Shown one piece after another: positions 25,716-33,840 of a stretch of DNA of 64,000 nt. Numbering within the stretch: position 1 is the stretch's first letter; every line of letters starts with the position of its first letter. The notes beneath the pieces were generated by a model. The model was given only the letters and a program-made list of their open reading frames with translations, was not told the DNA's origin and searched no databases. The stretch comes from JAGWFU01 sp035534575 (lineage in GTDB: Archaea; Micrarchaeota; Micrarchaeia; Micrarchaeales; Micrarchaeaceae): NCBI GenBank assembly GCA_035534575.1, contig DATLRT010000014.1:15624-79623 (forward strand), read 5' to 3'. The position numbers and the translations under genes are program-made.

Positions 25716-26009
25716 ATGGACAAGAAGACCAAGATGGATCCGCTCGTCGAGGAGCTCAACAAGAGCCCCACAAAGGAGAACTGGGCGAAGATGGAGAGGA
25801 AGATGAGGAAGGACAAGGCGAAGATGTACTACATATTCTACCCGTCGGGGCTCAAGAGCAAGATGAACCTGAAGCAGGCGTACGCGGTGATATACGACGC
25901 AAGGGCCAAGCCGCTGTACAAGCTGCCGATACTGATGAAGGACAAGAGCGGGATAGAGGGAGCGACATACTGCCTGAAGGAGCTGCAGATAAACCGAAAG
26001 ATGATTTGA
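25716..26009 (+). CDS. Small hypothetical protein leading the cys operon
   Basis: Unrecognised 97-residue basic protein. It starts with a Lys-rich helix (MDKKTKMDPLVEELNK), then YYIFYPSGLKSKMNLKQAYAVIYDARAK and a C-terminal LKELQINRKMI. No cysteines arranged for metal, and no membrane segment. Its stop overlaps the cysD start by one base (TGATG), so it is translated together with ATP sulfurylase. It may be an accessory or adaptor protein for sulfate activation, or tied to the adjacent regulator; only context supports this. Confidence 0.65.
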   Translation: MDKKTKMDPLVEELNKSPTKENWAKMERKMRKDKAKMYYIFYPSGLKSKMNLKQAYAVIYDARAKPLYKLPILMKDKSGIEGATYCLKELQINRKMI

Positions 26010-26797
26010 TGATGAGGCAAGACATAAACAAGCTGGAAGAGAAGAGCATATTCATAATCAGGGAAGCGAACGCCAAGTTCAAGAACCTCGCGGCGCTGTG
26101 GAGCATGGGAAAGGACTCGACCACGATGCTTGCGCTGGCTAGGAAGGCATTCCTGGGCAAGGTCCCGTTCCCAGTAATCCACATAGACAACGGCATAGAC
26201 TTCCCGGAGTCGTACAAGTTCAGGGACGAGCTGGCCAAGAAGTGGAACATGAAGCTGATAGTGGCGCACAGCAAGATAAGGGAGGAATTGTCGGGATTCA
26301 GCTGCTGCGGAGCCAACAAGACTGACGCGCTCAAGGAGGTGATGGACGAGCACGGGTTCGACGGCCTCATAGTCTCGATAAGGAGGGACGAGCACGGCAT
26401 AAGGGCAAAGGAGAGGGTATTCTCGCCGAGGAACAAGGAGTTCAAGTGGGACTACAAGAACCAGCCAGCCGAGATATGGAACAATTACACGTCGAAGCTG
26501 GAGAAGACGGACCACATACGTGTGCATCCTCTCCTGGATTTCAATGAAGTCGATATTTGGAATTATATAAAGAAGGCGAAGGTCCCGATGAACCCGCTGT
26601 ACTTCTCAAAGGAGGGCCACAGGTACAGGAGCTTGGGCTGCACGCACTGCACTGTGCCGCTCAAGTCCAACGCCAAGAGCATAGACGAGATAATAAAGGA
26701 GCTTGAGGGAACTAAAGTAGAAGAAAGAAGTGGTAGGCAACAGGATAAGGAAAAAGCGTATGTGATGGAGAAACTGAGGGCACTCGGATATATGTGA
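26009..26797 (+). CDS. cysD: Sulfate adenylyltransferase subunit 2
   Basis: About 262 residues of the PAPS reductase-like/N-type ATP-pyrophosphatase fold. WSMGKDSTTMLALARKAF is the PP-loop, VIHIDNGIDFPE the second strand, and IVSIRRDEHGIRAKE, RVHPLLDFNEVDIWNYI and RYRSLGCTHCT follow the CysD order. The C-terminal ERSGRQQDKEKAYVMEKLRALGYM matches the CysD tail (ER-GR-D-ME-K-GY). With the GTPase CysN it makes APS from sulfate and ATP. From about 26710 to its end the codons become AT-rich like those of the following insert. Confidence 0.85.
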   Translation: MMRQDINKLEEKSIFIIREANAKFKNLAALWSMGKDSTTMLALARKAFLGKVPFPVIHIDNGIDFPESYKFRDELAKKWNMKLIVAHSKIREELSGFSCCGANKTDALKEVMDEHGFDGLIVSIRRDEHGIRAKERVFSPRNKEFKWDYKNQPAEIWNNYTSKLEKTDHIRVHPLLDFNEVDIWNYIKKAKVPMNPLYFSKEGHRYRSLGCTHCTVPLKSNAKSIDEIIKELEGTKVEERSGRQQDKEKAYVMEKLRALGYM

Positions 26798-26801
26798 GTA
26801 C

Positions 26802-27512
26802 ATGCCACCAAAAAAGGGTTCGATAAGACCAGATTGGGTTAAAAGGAAAATAAGTTTGGCTAAATTAGGGCATAACGTATCGCTAGAGACCAGGATTAAG
26901 CAATCGACTGCCTCAAAGAAGAGGGGGATATCCGTAGTTACCAGAGAAAAGATGAGATTGACTTTACTAGGGAAAAGTAGACCCGCCTTTTCTCCAACTT
27001 GGAAAGGGAATTTGAGTAAGGCCCATAGGAACAAAAAGTTATCTGAAGAGAACAAAAGAAAAATTAGTATTGCAGTAAAAGAGTATATCCGATTACACCC
27101 AGAAATTAGGACAAAAGCGAGTTTGTTTTTCAAAGGTAGGAGACTATCTGAAAGCACGAAAGAAAAAATAAGACAGAGAAGGTTGCGCCAAGTGTTACCT
27201 ACTAAAGATACTTTGATAGAGTTATTACTTCAGCGTGAATTATCTACGAAGGGTATTGAGTATCAAAAACATAAGCCCATATTGGGCCAGCCGGATATAT
27301 TCATAGAACCAAACATCTGCATATTCGCGGATGGAAGTTATTGGCATATGCTCCCTAAGGTAATAAAAAGGGATCAAATCGTGAACAATGGGCTTACAAG
27401 TAAAGGTTATACCGTTATTAGATTTGGTGAGGAAGACATTAAAAATAATTTAAACGCTTGCATTAAAGTTATTTTGAACAAAATTTCTGATATCAAGATT
27501 AAGGAGATTTAA
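26802..27512 (+). CDS. Putative mobile endonuclease (NUMOD3-like repeats plus Vsr-like nuclease)
   Basis: A 236-residue protein. Its N-terminal half has repeated short helices such as LSEENKRKISIAVKEY, LSESTKEKIRQRRLRQ and SLETRIKQSTASKKRG, matching the NUMOD3 DNA-binding modules of homing endonucleases. The C-terminal half, GQPDIFIEPNICIFADGSYWH followed by NGLTSKGYTVIRFGEEDI, resembles the very-short-patch-repair/EDxHD nuclease fold, where WH and the acidic residues bind metal. The gene is visibly AT-rich and uses AGA, TTA and ATA codons unlike its neighbours. It sits 4 bases after cysD and its stop overlaps the cysN ATG (TAATG). It is probably a free-standing homing-type element. Confidence 0.7.
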   Translation: MPPKKGSIRPDWVKRKISLAKLGHNVSLETRIKQSTASKKRGISVVTREKMRLTLLGKSRPAFSPTWKGNLSKAHRNKKLSEENKRKISIAVKEYIRLHPEIRTKASLFFKGRRLSESTKEKIRQRRLRQVLPTKDTLIELLLQRELSTKGIEYQKHKPILGQPDIFIEPNICIFADGSYWHMLPKVIKRDQIVNNGLTSKGYTVIRFGEEDIKNNLNACIKVILNKISDIKIKEI

Positions 27513-28735
27513 TGGACAAGTACATAGTCACGATGCTTGGGGAGAAGGACCACGGCAAGTCCACCCTGATCGGCAACCTGCTGATAGCCACAGGCTCAAC
27601 CACTGAAGAGAGGGTAAAGGAGGCCAGGGTGAAGGGCAAGAGGTGGGAGCCCGCGTACATACTCGACAGCTTCTCGGAGGAGAGGGAGAACGAGATGACG
27701 ATAGACACCACTAGGGCGGAGCTTGTCTACAAGGGCAAGATGTTCGAGCTCATCGACGTGCCGGGCCACCTGGAGCTGATAAAGAACATGATGAGCGGGG
27801 CGTCGAACGGCGACTTCGCGATACTCATGGTATCGATAAAGAAGGGAGAGGGGTTCAAGCCCCAGACCAGGAGGCACCTGTTCATCTCTCAGATGTTCGG
27901 AATAAAGGCGCTTGCGGTAGCGATAAACAAGATGGACATAGCTGGATACGACCAGAAGGCCTTTGAGAAGGCGAAGGGCGAGGTGGAGGCATACCTGAAA
28001 TCGATAAAGTTCGACAAGCCGGTCTTCTTCGTTCCTGTCTCGGCGTACAACAACGAGAACCTTGTCGAGAAGTCCGCCAACATGAAGTGGTACAAGGGGC
28101 TTCCGCTGTTCAGCCTTCTTATGGACTTCTCCAAGAGGTACTACAAGGCGGCGAAGAGCGGAGACGAGGGAGTGAGGGCATTGGTGCAGGACGTTGTGGA
28201 CACTGACGGGTCGAAGGCGATGTTCTGCGTGATGTACAACGGAACCATAAAGGTCGGCGACGCGATAAGGGCAGAGCCCAATGGCGCGAAGGCAACGGTA
28301 AGAAAGCTGCACCTGAAGGGAAAGAGCGTGAGCAAGGCGTCCGCGCACTCGAACATAGCCCTGGTGCTTGACAAGGAGGTCAACGCGGAGAGGGGAAGCC
28401 TCATCTACGGCAGCTCGGTCAAGCCATACAGGAAGGGCGAGTTCCAGGGGAGGATATTCGTGATAAACGGGCTGAAGGGCGGAGAGAAGGGCCTTTTCAT
28501 AAGGACCAACAACAATGACATACCGATCAAGAGCATGAGGATACTGAGCACGCTCTCCCCGACCACGGGCAAGGCGGCAAAGGGAGGAAGCACGATAGCG
28601 ACCAACGACTCCGCGGTGGTGTCGATCAAGCTGGCAAGGGACTACCCGCTTGAGAGATACGCGGAGCACAACGAGTTGGGCAGGTTCGCAATCTACAGGG
28701 GAGAGGAGTTCGTCGGAGTAGGCATAGTGGAGTGA
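27512..28735 (+). CDS. cysN: Sulfate adenylyltransferase subunit 1-like GTPase
   Basis: A 407-residue EF-Tu-family GTPase: P-loop GEKDHGKST (residues 10-18), switch region TIDTTR, DVPGH, and NKMD, followed by two beta-barrel domains. It is shorter than EF-1A, and the immediate partner cysD argues for the CysN role, coupling GTP hydrolysis to APS synthesis. No APS kinase domain is fused and no APS or PAPS reductase gene is in the window, so the fate of APS is open. It is separated from cysD only by the inserted endonuclease gene. Confidence 0.83.
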   Translation: MDKYIVTMLGEKDHGKSTLIGNLLIATGSTTEERVKEARVKGKRWEPAYILDSFSEERENEMTIDTTRAELVYKGKMFELIDVPGHLELIKNMMSGASNGDFAILMVSIKKGEGFKPQTRRHLFISQMFGIKALAVAINKMDIAGYDQKAFEKAKGEVEAYLKSIKFDKPVFFVPVSAYNNENLVEKSANMKWYKGLPLFSLLMDFSKRYYKAAKSGDEGVRALVQDVVDTDGSKAMFCVMYNGTIKVGDAIRAEPNGAKATVRKLHLKGKSVSKASAHSNIALVLDKEVNAERGSLIYGSSVKPYRKGEFQGRIFVINGLKGGEKGLFIRTNNNDIPIKSMRILSTLSPTTGKAAKGGSTIATNDSAVVSIKLARDYPLERYAEHNELGRFAIYRGEEFVGVGIVE

Positions 28736-28744
28736 GTGGATTAG

Positions 28745-29632
28745 TTGAGGCGAATAGTACTCCTTCTGATAATAAGCACGTTCGCCTACACCTTCCTCAA
28801 CATATTCGGGTATGCGGGGCTGCAGCACCTCAGCCTTGGCTTCTACCTCATGGCGCTGGGAATAGGCGCACTAGTAAGCGCGCTAGCCATAGTGAGGTTG
28901 GAGAAGCTTTCATTTGTAAGGAAGAACGTGAAGACGTTTGCGCTTGAGCTTTCAGGCGGCGCGGCGCTCGCAATTTCATCCATAGGGGTATACGCGATTT
29001 ACAGGTCCTCAACGCTCGCGGGCGGACAGCCGCTTATGGGGGCCGCAATCATAGTATTCCTCGCTATCGACTTTATATTTTTCGGCAAGATGATGAAGAG
29101 AAAGGAGAGCCTCTGGCTCGTAGCTGGCGTTCTGGCAGTGGCAATCGGCATATTCGTGATCCAGAGCAATGGCTTCGCATTCAAGTTCTCGATACTTCCG
29201 ATACTTGTATTCATGATGGTAAGCCAGGGAATAGGCTTCTACCTCTTCCTTTATGGAGTAAAGAGGCAGAACTCGGCGACCAGGCTGGTCGCGTTTCCGG
29301 CATTCCTTATGCTGATAGGGCTGATGTGCATGGCGCTCTACAACGGGCCTATCTGGAATGGGGTATCAGCCTTGCCGTTCGGACTTGTGATCATGTCTGG
29401 CGTGCTGCTTTCCGTTGCGGTGGGATTTGAGGTGATATCCGCGCTGCCGATGAAGGGGGAGAGCAAGTGGCAGGACATATTGGGTAGGAACTTCGTCAAC
29501 AACTTCACATACATGGACATAGTGTTCGTCATGGTATGGAATGTTGTGGTGAACGCTTACACACTGCAGGAGATAGCGGGCGGGCTGATAATACTGGTCG
29601 GCGTGCTCGTACTGAACAAGATAAGCAAATAG
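28745..29632 (+). CDS. Ten-helix EamA-like membrane protein
   Basis: A 295-residue hydrophobic protein with about ten helices and the repeated layout of drug/metabolite transporters: IYRSSTLAGGQPLMGAAIIVFLAIDFIFFGK in the first half, and a C-terminal LQEIAGGLIILVGVLVLNKISK. A stop lies directly before the first in-frame TTG at 28745, so TTG is the likely start, with GGAGTGAG as ribosome-binding sequence. Nine bases separate it from cysN, so it may be the transporter of the sulfate-activation unit; the substrate is not evident. Confidence 0.7.
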   Translation: MRRIVLLLIISTFAYTFLNIFGYAGLQHLSLGFYLMALGIGALVSALAIVRLEKLSFVRKNVKTFALELSGGAALAISSIGVYAIYRSSTLAGGQPLMGAAIIVFLAIDFIFFGKMMKRKESLWLVAGVLAVAIGIFVIQSNGFAFKFSILPILVFMMVSQGIGFYLFLYGVKRQNSATRLVAFPAFLMLIGLMCMALYNGPIWNGVSALPFGLVIMSGVLLSVAVGFEVISALPMKGESKWQDILGRNFVNNFTYMDIVFVMVWNVVVNAYTLQEIAGGLIILVGVLVLNKISK

Positions 29633-29683
29633 CAGTTTCCTAAGATAGCCGGGTAAATTTAATAATGCTCAGTCCCAGAAATT

Positions 29684-30745
29684 ATGGGTGCTGAGATGAG
29701 GCTGTTCCTTCACATAGACATGGACTACTTCTACGCCGCTTGCGAGGAGGCCAGGCATCCCGAGCTGAAGGGCAAGCCTCTTGCTGTTGGCACATCTACG
29801 GTGGAAAACAAGCTGAAGGGAGTAGTCCAGACGTGCAACTACGAGGCGAGAAAGCTGGGGATACACAGCGCGATGCCCACTGCCATGGCGTTCAAGCTCT
29901 GCCCGACCCTGAACTACATGCCGGACGACTGGGAGCACTACCTTGAGGTGTCAAGGCGCGTGATGGACGCGGTCAAGGCAGAGGGGTTCAAGACGGAGGT
30001 CATCAGCGTGGACGAGGCCGTGATGGATCTGGGAGATATCGAGTACGGCAAAGCGGAGGAATTGGGCAGGCTGCTGAAGGGCAGGATAAACACAGAGCTG
30101 AAGCTGCCCTGCACGATAGGGATAAGCGTGGGCAAGAGCTACGCAAAGATGGTTTGCGATATATCAAAGCCCAACGGGCTGGGAGTGCTTAAGGAGGAGG
30201 ATGTGAAGGGCTTCCTTAAGGACAAGGAGGTGACCAAGCTTCTCGGAATAGGAGAGAAGACTGCGGAGAGGCTCAAGGAGATGAAGGTCACCACAATCGG
30301 GGAGCTTGCAAAGGCAAACCCGCTCTCGCTGGAGAACAAGTTCGGCTCGTTCGGCAAGGATATGTACCTTCTGGCCAACGGAATCGACAACGGGAAGGTG
30401 GTGGAGAACGCTGAGACGCTCTCAATAGGCAGGGAGAGGACCTTCGACAAGGAGACAAAGGACATGGACGAGGTAGCCCATATGCTGAAGGCGCTTGCTA
30501 AGGAGGTAATGGCGGAGGTGAACAAGCAGGGATACTGGTTCAAGGGAGTCTCTGTCAAGGCAAGGTACTCGGATTTCACCGAGAAGCTGAAGAACAGGAA
30601 GTTCGCCAATTACACGGACTCGGAGAGCATCATGCTTAGCTCAGGCATTGAGATGATAAGGCCGCTAATCGGTGAGAAGGCGGTTAGGAAAGTCGGGATA
30701 CGCGTATACGAACTGAACCCTAAGAAGGGCCAGAAGTCACTGTAA
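29684..30745 (+). CDS. dinB: DNA polymerase IV (Y-family translesion polymerase)
   Basis: A 353-residue Y-family polymerase. The palm carries IDMDYFYAACEE (Asp12 and the steric-gate aromatic) and SVDEAVMD (Asp110, Glu111), and GISVGKSYAKMVCDISKPNGL precedes the thumb. The HhH-like LLGIGEKTAERLKEM and the little-finger domain (SIGRERTFDKETKD) follow. It copies past DNA lesions. A TATA box TAAATTTAATA at about 29654-29664 gives a leaderless start. The C-terminal KKGQKSL is too short to call a PCNA-binding box. Its end overlaps the convergent trxB by 9 bases. Confidence 0.92.
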   Translation: MGAEMRLFLHIDMDYFYAACEEARHPELKGKPLAVGTSTVENKLKGVVQTCNYEARKLGIHSAMPTAMAFKLCPTLNYMPDDWEHYLEVSRRVMDAVKAEGFKTEVISVDEAVMDLGDIEYGKAEELGRLLKGRINTELKLPCTIGISVGKSYAKMVCDISKPNGLGVLKEEDVKGFLKDKEVTKLLGIGEKTAERLKEMKVTTIGELAKANPLSLENKFGSFGKDMYLLANGIDNGKVVENAETLSIGRERTFDKETKDMDEVAHMLKALAKEVMAEVNKQGYWFKGVSVKARYSDFTEKLKNRKFANYTDSESIMLSSGIEMIRPLIGEKAVRKVGIRVYELNPKKGQKSL

Positions 30746-31669
30746 TGTGTCCAGATTCATTTTCTGCAGATAAGCCCTTACCTCAAGCGCGGCTTTTGTG
30801 CCGCTTCCAGCGGCAGTGACCGCCTGCTTGTACAGCCTGTCGGCGACGTCGCCGGCAACGAAGACGCCGTCTATGTCTGTCTTCACCTCGCCCTTTGTGA
30901 CAAGGTAGCCGTGCTCGTCAATCTCAAGCTTCCCCTTTAGGAATCCGGTGTTCGGCGTGTGGCCAATCGCCACGAAGAGACCGTCTGTGCTTATTGTCGA
31001 TGTATCGCCGCTCTTCAGGTTCTTAATCTTCACTCCGCTGACCTTCTGTTCGCCCAGAACCTCCTCGATTCCGGTCTCGTACATCACCTTTATCTTGGAG
31101 TTGGAGAGCACCTTCTCTTGCATTATCTTGCTTGCCCTGAAGCTCTCCCTTCTGTGTATTAGCGTAACGCTCTTGACGAACTTGGTCAGGAACAGCGAGT
31201 CTTCCATCGCCGTGTCCCCGCCGCCCACTACAACCACGTCCTTGTTCCTGAAGAACGGGGCGTCGCATGTGGCGCAGCTGCTTACTCCCTTGCCCATCAG
31301 CCTCTGCTCAGACTCGAGACCAAGCCACTTGGCAGATGCGCCGGTAGATATTATGACCGTATGCGCCTTGTACTCCGTAGACGATGTCCTTACCGTGAAC
31401 GGCCTATTTGTGAAGTCGACGTCGATTACCTCGTCCTCAACGAATCTGGTTCCGAACCTCTCCGCCTGCTTCTTGAACAGCACCATAAGTTCGGGACCCA
31501 TTATGCCATCCGGGAATCCAGGATAGTTGTCAACCATGCTGGTCAGCATCAGCTGGCCTCCGCTCGTGGTGCCGCTTATCATCAGGGGCTTGAAGTCCTC
31601 CCTTGCGGTGTAGAGCGCGGCGGTGTAGCCTGCCGGGCCGCTGCCGATAATTATCAGATTTTCAACCAT
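30737..31669 (-). CDS. trxB: Thioredoxin-disulfide reductase
   Basis: A 310-residue flavoenzyme with FAD motif IIGSGPAGYTAALY near the N terminus, the redox-active CATC (Cys132, Cys135), the NAD(P)-binding VVVGGGDTAMEDSLFL with HRRESFRAS just after, and the C-terminal VFVAGDVAD. HRR in that position is usual for NADPH specificity. It should reduce thioredoxin or a glutaredoxin-like protein that feeds the peroxiredoxin. It is transcribed divergently from the MBL-fold gene over a shared AAATATTTATAC box. Confidence 0.93.
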   Translation of the reverse strand: MVENLIIIGSGPAGYTAALYTAREDFKPLMISGTTSGGQLMLTSMVDNYPGFPDGIMGPELMVLFKKQAERFGTRFVEDEVIDVDFTNRPFTVRTSSTEYKAHTVIISTGASAKWLGLESEQRLMGKGVSSCATCDAPFFRNKDVVVVGGGDTAMEDSLFLTKFVKSVTLIHRRESFRASKIMQEKVLSNSKIKVMYETGIEEVLGEQKVSGVKIKNLKSGDTSTISTDGLFVAIGHTPNTGFLKGKLEIDEHGYLVTKGEVKTDIDGVFVAGDVADRLYKQAVTAAGSGTKAALEVRAYLQKMNLDTLQ

Positions 31670-31751
31670 TGAAGGAACCTATGAGATAGCGATTGCACAA
31701 TATTTATACTTTACGAGCGTTATTGAATCACCTCCTACAAATGGCGACCAT

Positions 31752-32699
31752 ATGCTGACTGCCAACAACATCAGGATATCCCTTGACAGGAGGGAGCCAT
31801 CCGCTGACATAGACTTCGTGTCCCACGCACACACGGACCACATAGCCGCGGTCAAGTCCTCAAAGTCCATAGTCGCGAGCGAGCAGACCGTGCAGCTGGT
31901 TGAGGAGCTGCTGGACAGGAAGCTCAATACGCGCGATGTGCCAGAGTCGGTAAGGCTGCTCTCTGCGGGCCACATGCTCGGCTCAAAGCAGCTCTGCGTT
32001 GATGACGCCGAGTCGGGAAAGAGGATAGTTTACACAGGCGACTTCCAGCTGGCGCCTTCCAGGACGGCGGACAAGATAGACATAATTGACACTGACACGC
32101 TCATAGTGGACTCGACTTACTGCAGCCCTAACATCAAGTTTGACAAGAAGGAGGACGTTGAGTGGGCCATGCAGAAGTGGACAAGGGACAGGGTTGCAAG
32201 AGGGATTGCGATATTCAGCGTCTATGCGATGGGCAAGGCGCAGGAGATGATCGCCATACTCAACGACGCAGGTATCACACCAGTGGTAAGCGGCAAGATA
32301 GCCAAGATAAGCGGCGTCTACGTGAGGAACGGAGTAAAGCTTGATTACCTGTCAAAGGAGGATAGGCCTGAGGAGTGCGCAGAGGTGCTGAAGGGCGACT
32401 TCGTCGGGATAACGGAGAGGAGGGACCTTGTTCAGTACGGCGCGGAGCTATCAAAGACCCATCAGACAAGGGTTTTTACCGGGGTTGCGACAGGCTGGTC
32501 GCAGGCGTTCAGGTTCGATACGGACGTGCAGTTCGGGCTCAGCGACCATGCCGACTTTGCGCAGTGCACGGATTACATAAAGGCCTCAAACGCCAAGAAG
32601 GTGCTTACGTACGGCTCGAACGCGATGGAGTTCGCGCAGAATCTGCAGCGAGAGGGCTATGACGCTAATGCATTTGGCGATTTACAGTCGCATCTGTAA
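31752..32699 (+). CDS. Metallo-beta-lactamase-fold exonuclease-like protein
   Basis: A 315-residue MBL-fold protein with HAHTDH (about residues 28-33), GHMLGSKQ, TGDFQL, DSTYCSP and LSDHADF, the order seen in archaeal mRNA-processing-like and DNA-ligase-associated exonucleases. The region between TGDF and SDHAD corresponds to a short beta-CASP insertion. It probably cleaves RNA or single-stranded DNA using two zinc ions. It precedes a winged-helix gene. It could equally be an RNA processing enzyme or a repair nuclease. Confidence 0.78.
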   Translation: MLTANNIRISLDRREPSADIDFVSHAHTDHIAAVKSSKSIVASEQTVQLVEELLDRKLNTRDVPESVRLLSAGHMLGSKQLCVDDAESGKRIVYTGDFQLAPSRTADKIDIIDTDTLIVDSTYCSPNIKFDKKEDVEWAMQKWTRDRVARGIAIFSVYAMGKAQEMIAILNDAGITPVVSGKIAKISGVYVRNGVKLDYLSKEDRPEECAEVLKGDFVGITERRDLVQYGAELSKTHQTRVFTGVATGWSQAFRFDTDVQFGLSDHADFAQCTDYIKASNAKKVLTYGSNAMEFAQNLQREGYDANAFGDLQSHL

Positions 32700-32744
32700 A
32701 AATGGAAGGTATAAATATTATACAGGATACAGTATGATTAACAG

Positions 32745-32990
32745 ATGACAGATATGAGCGCTACAGTCACTAAGCCCGTTACCGAAATGCAGATATTGTC
32801 TTCTTTTGTAGGAGTCAATGCCGTGAACAAAGATGAGCTGATGCGCAGGTTCGGCAATGGCGTCGAGCCAGTCATATCCAAGCTCGTAAAGTCTAAGATG
32901 CTTGAGTATGTGGGCCCGAGGAATGGCTCGGAGATGAATGTCACGCTCGTTATAACGTTCGAGGGCAAGAAGGCACTCTCAAAGATGTAG
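32745..32990 (+). CDS. Small winged-helix DNA-binding protein
   Basis: An 81-residue protein. MQILSSFVGVNAVNKDELMRRFGN is a helix-turn-helix, then VISKLVKSKMLEYVGPRNG and the wing VTLVITFEGKKALSK. This is the compact winged-helix form common among archaeal regulators. A TATA box (GGTATAAATAT, about 32706-32716) lies ahead. Target unknown. Confidence 0.65.
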   Translation: MTDMSATVTKPVTEMQILSSFVGVNAVNKDELMRRFGNGVEPVISKLVKSKMLEYVGPRNGSEMNVTLVITFEGKKALSKM

Positions 32991-33053
32991 GCGAAACCCA
33001 ACTGACCGATTCCTGACGCTTTTAAACAAAAAAATGAAACACTAGGTGTTCCA

Positions 33054-33839
33054 ATGCAAAAAATACAAGCAGTTAAGAAAATAAAGATAAGGTGTATGGA
33101 TTATAGGGAGAATGGGCAGATCGACAAGGAGGCAGATTCCGACCCCAACGCAGAGGTTATAAGGACCGCTGGCGGCAATGCAGACAACGTGATACCTACC
33201 TTAAAGAGGATAGTAGAGGAAGCCAAGAAGAACGGGGACAAGGTGGAAGTAGACGTGAAGCTGCACACCGACTGCGGCGCTGGCAAGTACTCCTTCTCCG
33301 TGCTGACCCAAGGCATTAAGGCAGAGCCGATAATAGCCAAGCACATAATAAGCAGGTACAATGAGTGGTCAGTGAACAGGGTTGAGGACATGTGGTCCAA
33401 CAACAGCGCAGAGCTGCACAACAGGATGCTTAACAACGCGTTCGCTAAGGAGATAGCCGAAGGAGTGCTGAAGGTCAAAGTCGGTGTCGACAAGACGGAG
33501 GAGTTCAACGTCCCAAAGGAAAAGAGGGAGGTGAGGCTCATCGTCTCCAAGACCAAGCGCGGAGTCAGCTACGAGGAGATAAACGGCAAGCTGGGTTTTG
33601 GGGCTTACGCCTATTACCTGCATGCGGATTCGATAAATGAGATTCTTCCGGACATACTGCTCGCGCACATGGAGCTCAAGATAGTCGACATAAGGTTCCT
33701 CTCGTTCTCCAAGGAGGAAGATGGGCAGATGGAGGACTGGATGAGCGCATTGGGCAAGGACAAGCACGCCAAGGCTGCTGTGATAACCCCTGAACGAGCA
33801 CATATATTTATGCGTTCGGAGTCAATCCCTGCTGAATAA
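33054..33839 (+). CDS. Divergent beta-carbonic-anhydrase-like zinc protein
   Basis: A 261-residue protein. Its N-terminal 80 residues carry the beta-class carbonic anhydrase zinc set: CMDYR (Cys14, Asp16, Arg18), VIRTAGGNADNV and HTDCGAG (His71, Cys74). The usual CxDSR is CMDYR here. The C-terminal part (about 130-261) has no clear counterpart in carbonic anhydrases; it includes a PKEKREVRLIVSKTKRGVSYEE segment. It may hydrate CO2 or have been recruited for another role. Its stop is one base before the ABC transporter gene, but that gene has its own TATA box. Confidence 0.6.
   Translation: MQKIQAVKKIKIRCMDYRENGQIDKEADSDPNAEVIRTAGGNADNVIPTLKRIVEEAKKNGDKVEVDVKLHTDCGAGKYSFSVLTQGIKAEPIIAKHIISRYNEWSVNRVEDMWSNNSAELHNRMLNNAFAKEIAEGVLKVKVGVDKTEEFNVPKEKREVRLIVSKTKRGVSYEEINGKLGFGAYAYYLHADSINEILPDILLAHMELKIVDIRFLSFSKEEDGQMEDWMSALGKDKHAKAAVITPERAHIFMRSESIPAE
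33802..33810 (+). promoter_or_regulatory. TATA box of the ABC exporter operon
   Basis: ATATATTTA lies inside the last codons of the preceding gene, about 35 bases before the ATG at 33841. Confidence 0.45.
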
Positions 33840-33840
33840 G

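Noticed and set aside
27596..28828. A 410-codon open frame antisense to cysN
   Set aside because: It mirrors the codon pattern of cysN, is rich in Arg, Leu, Tyr and Val as antisense frames of GC-rich genes are, and has no motif or promoter.
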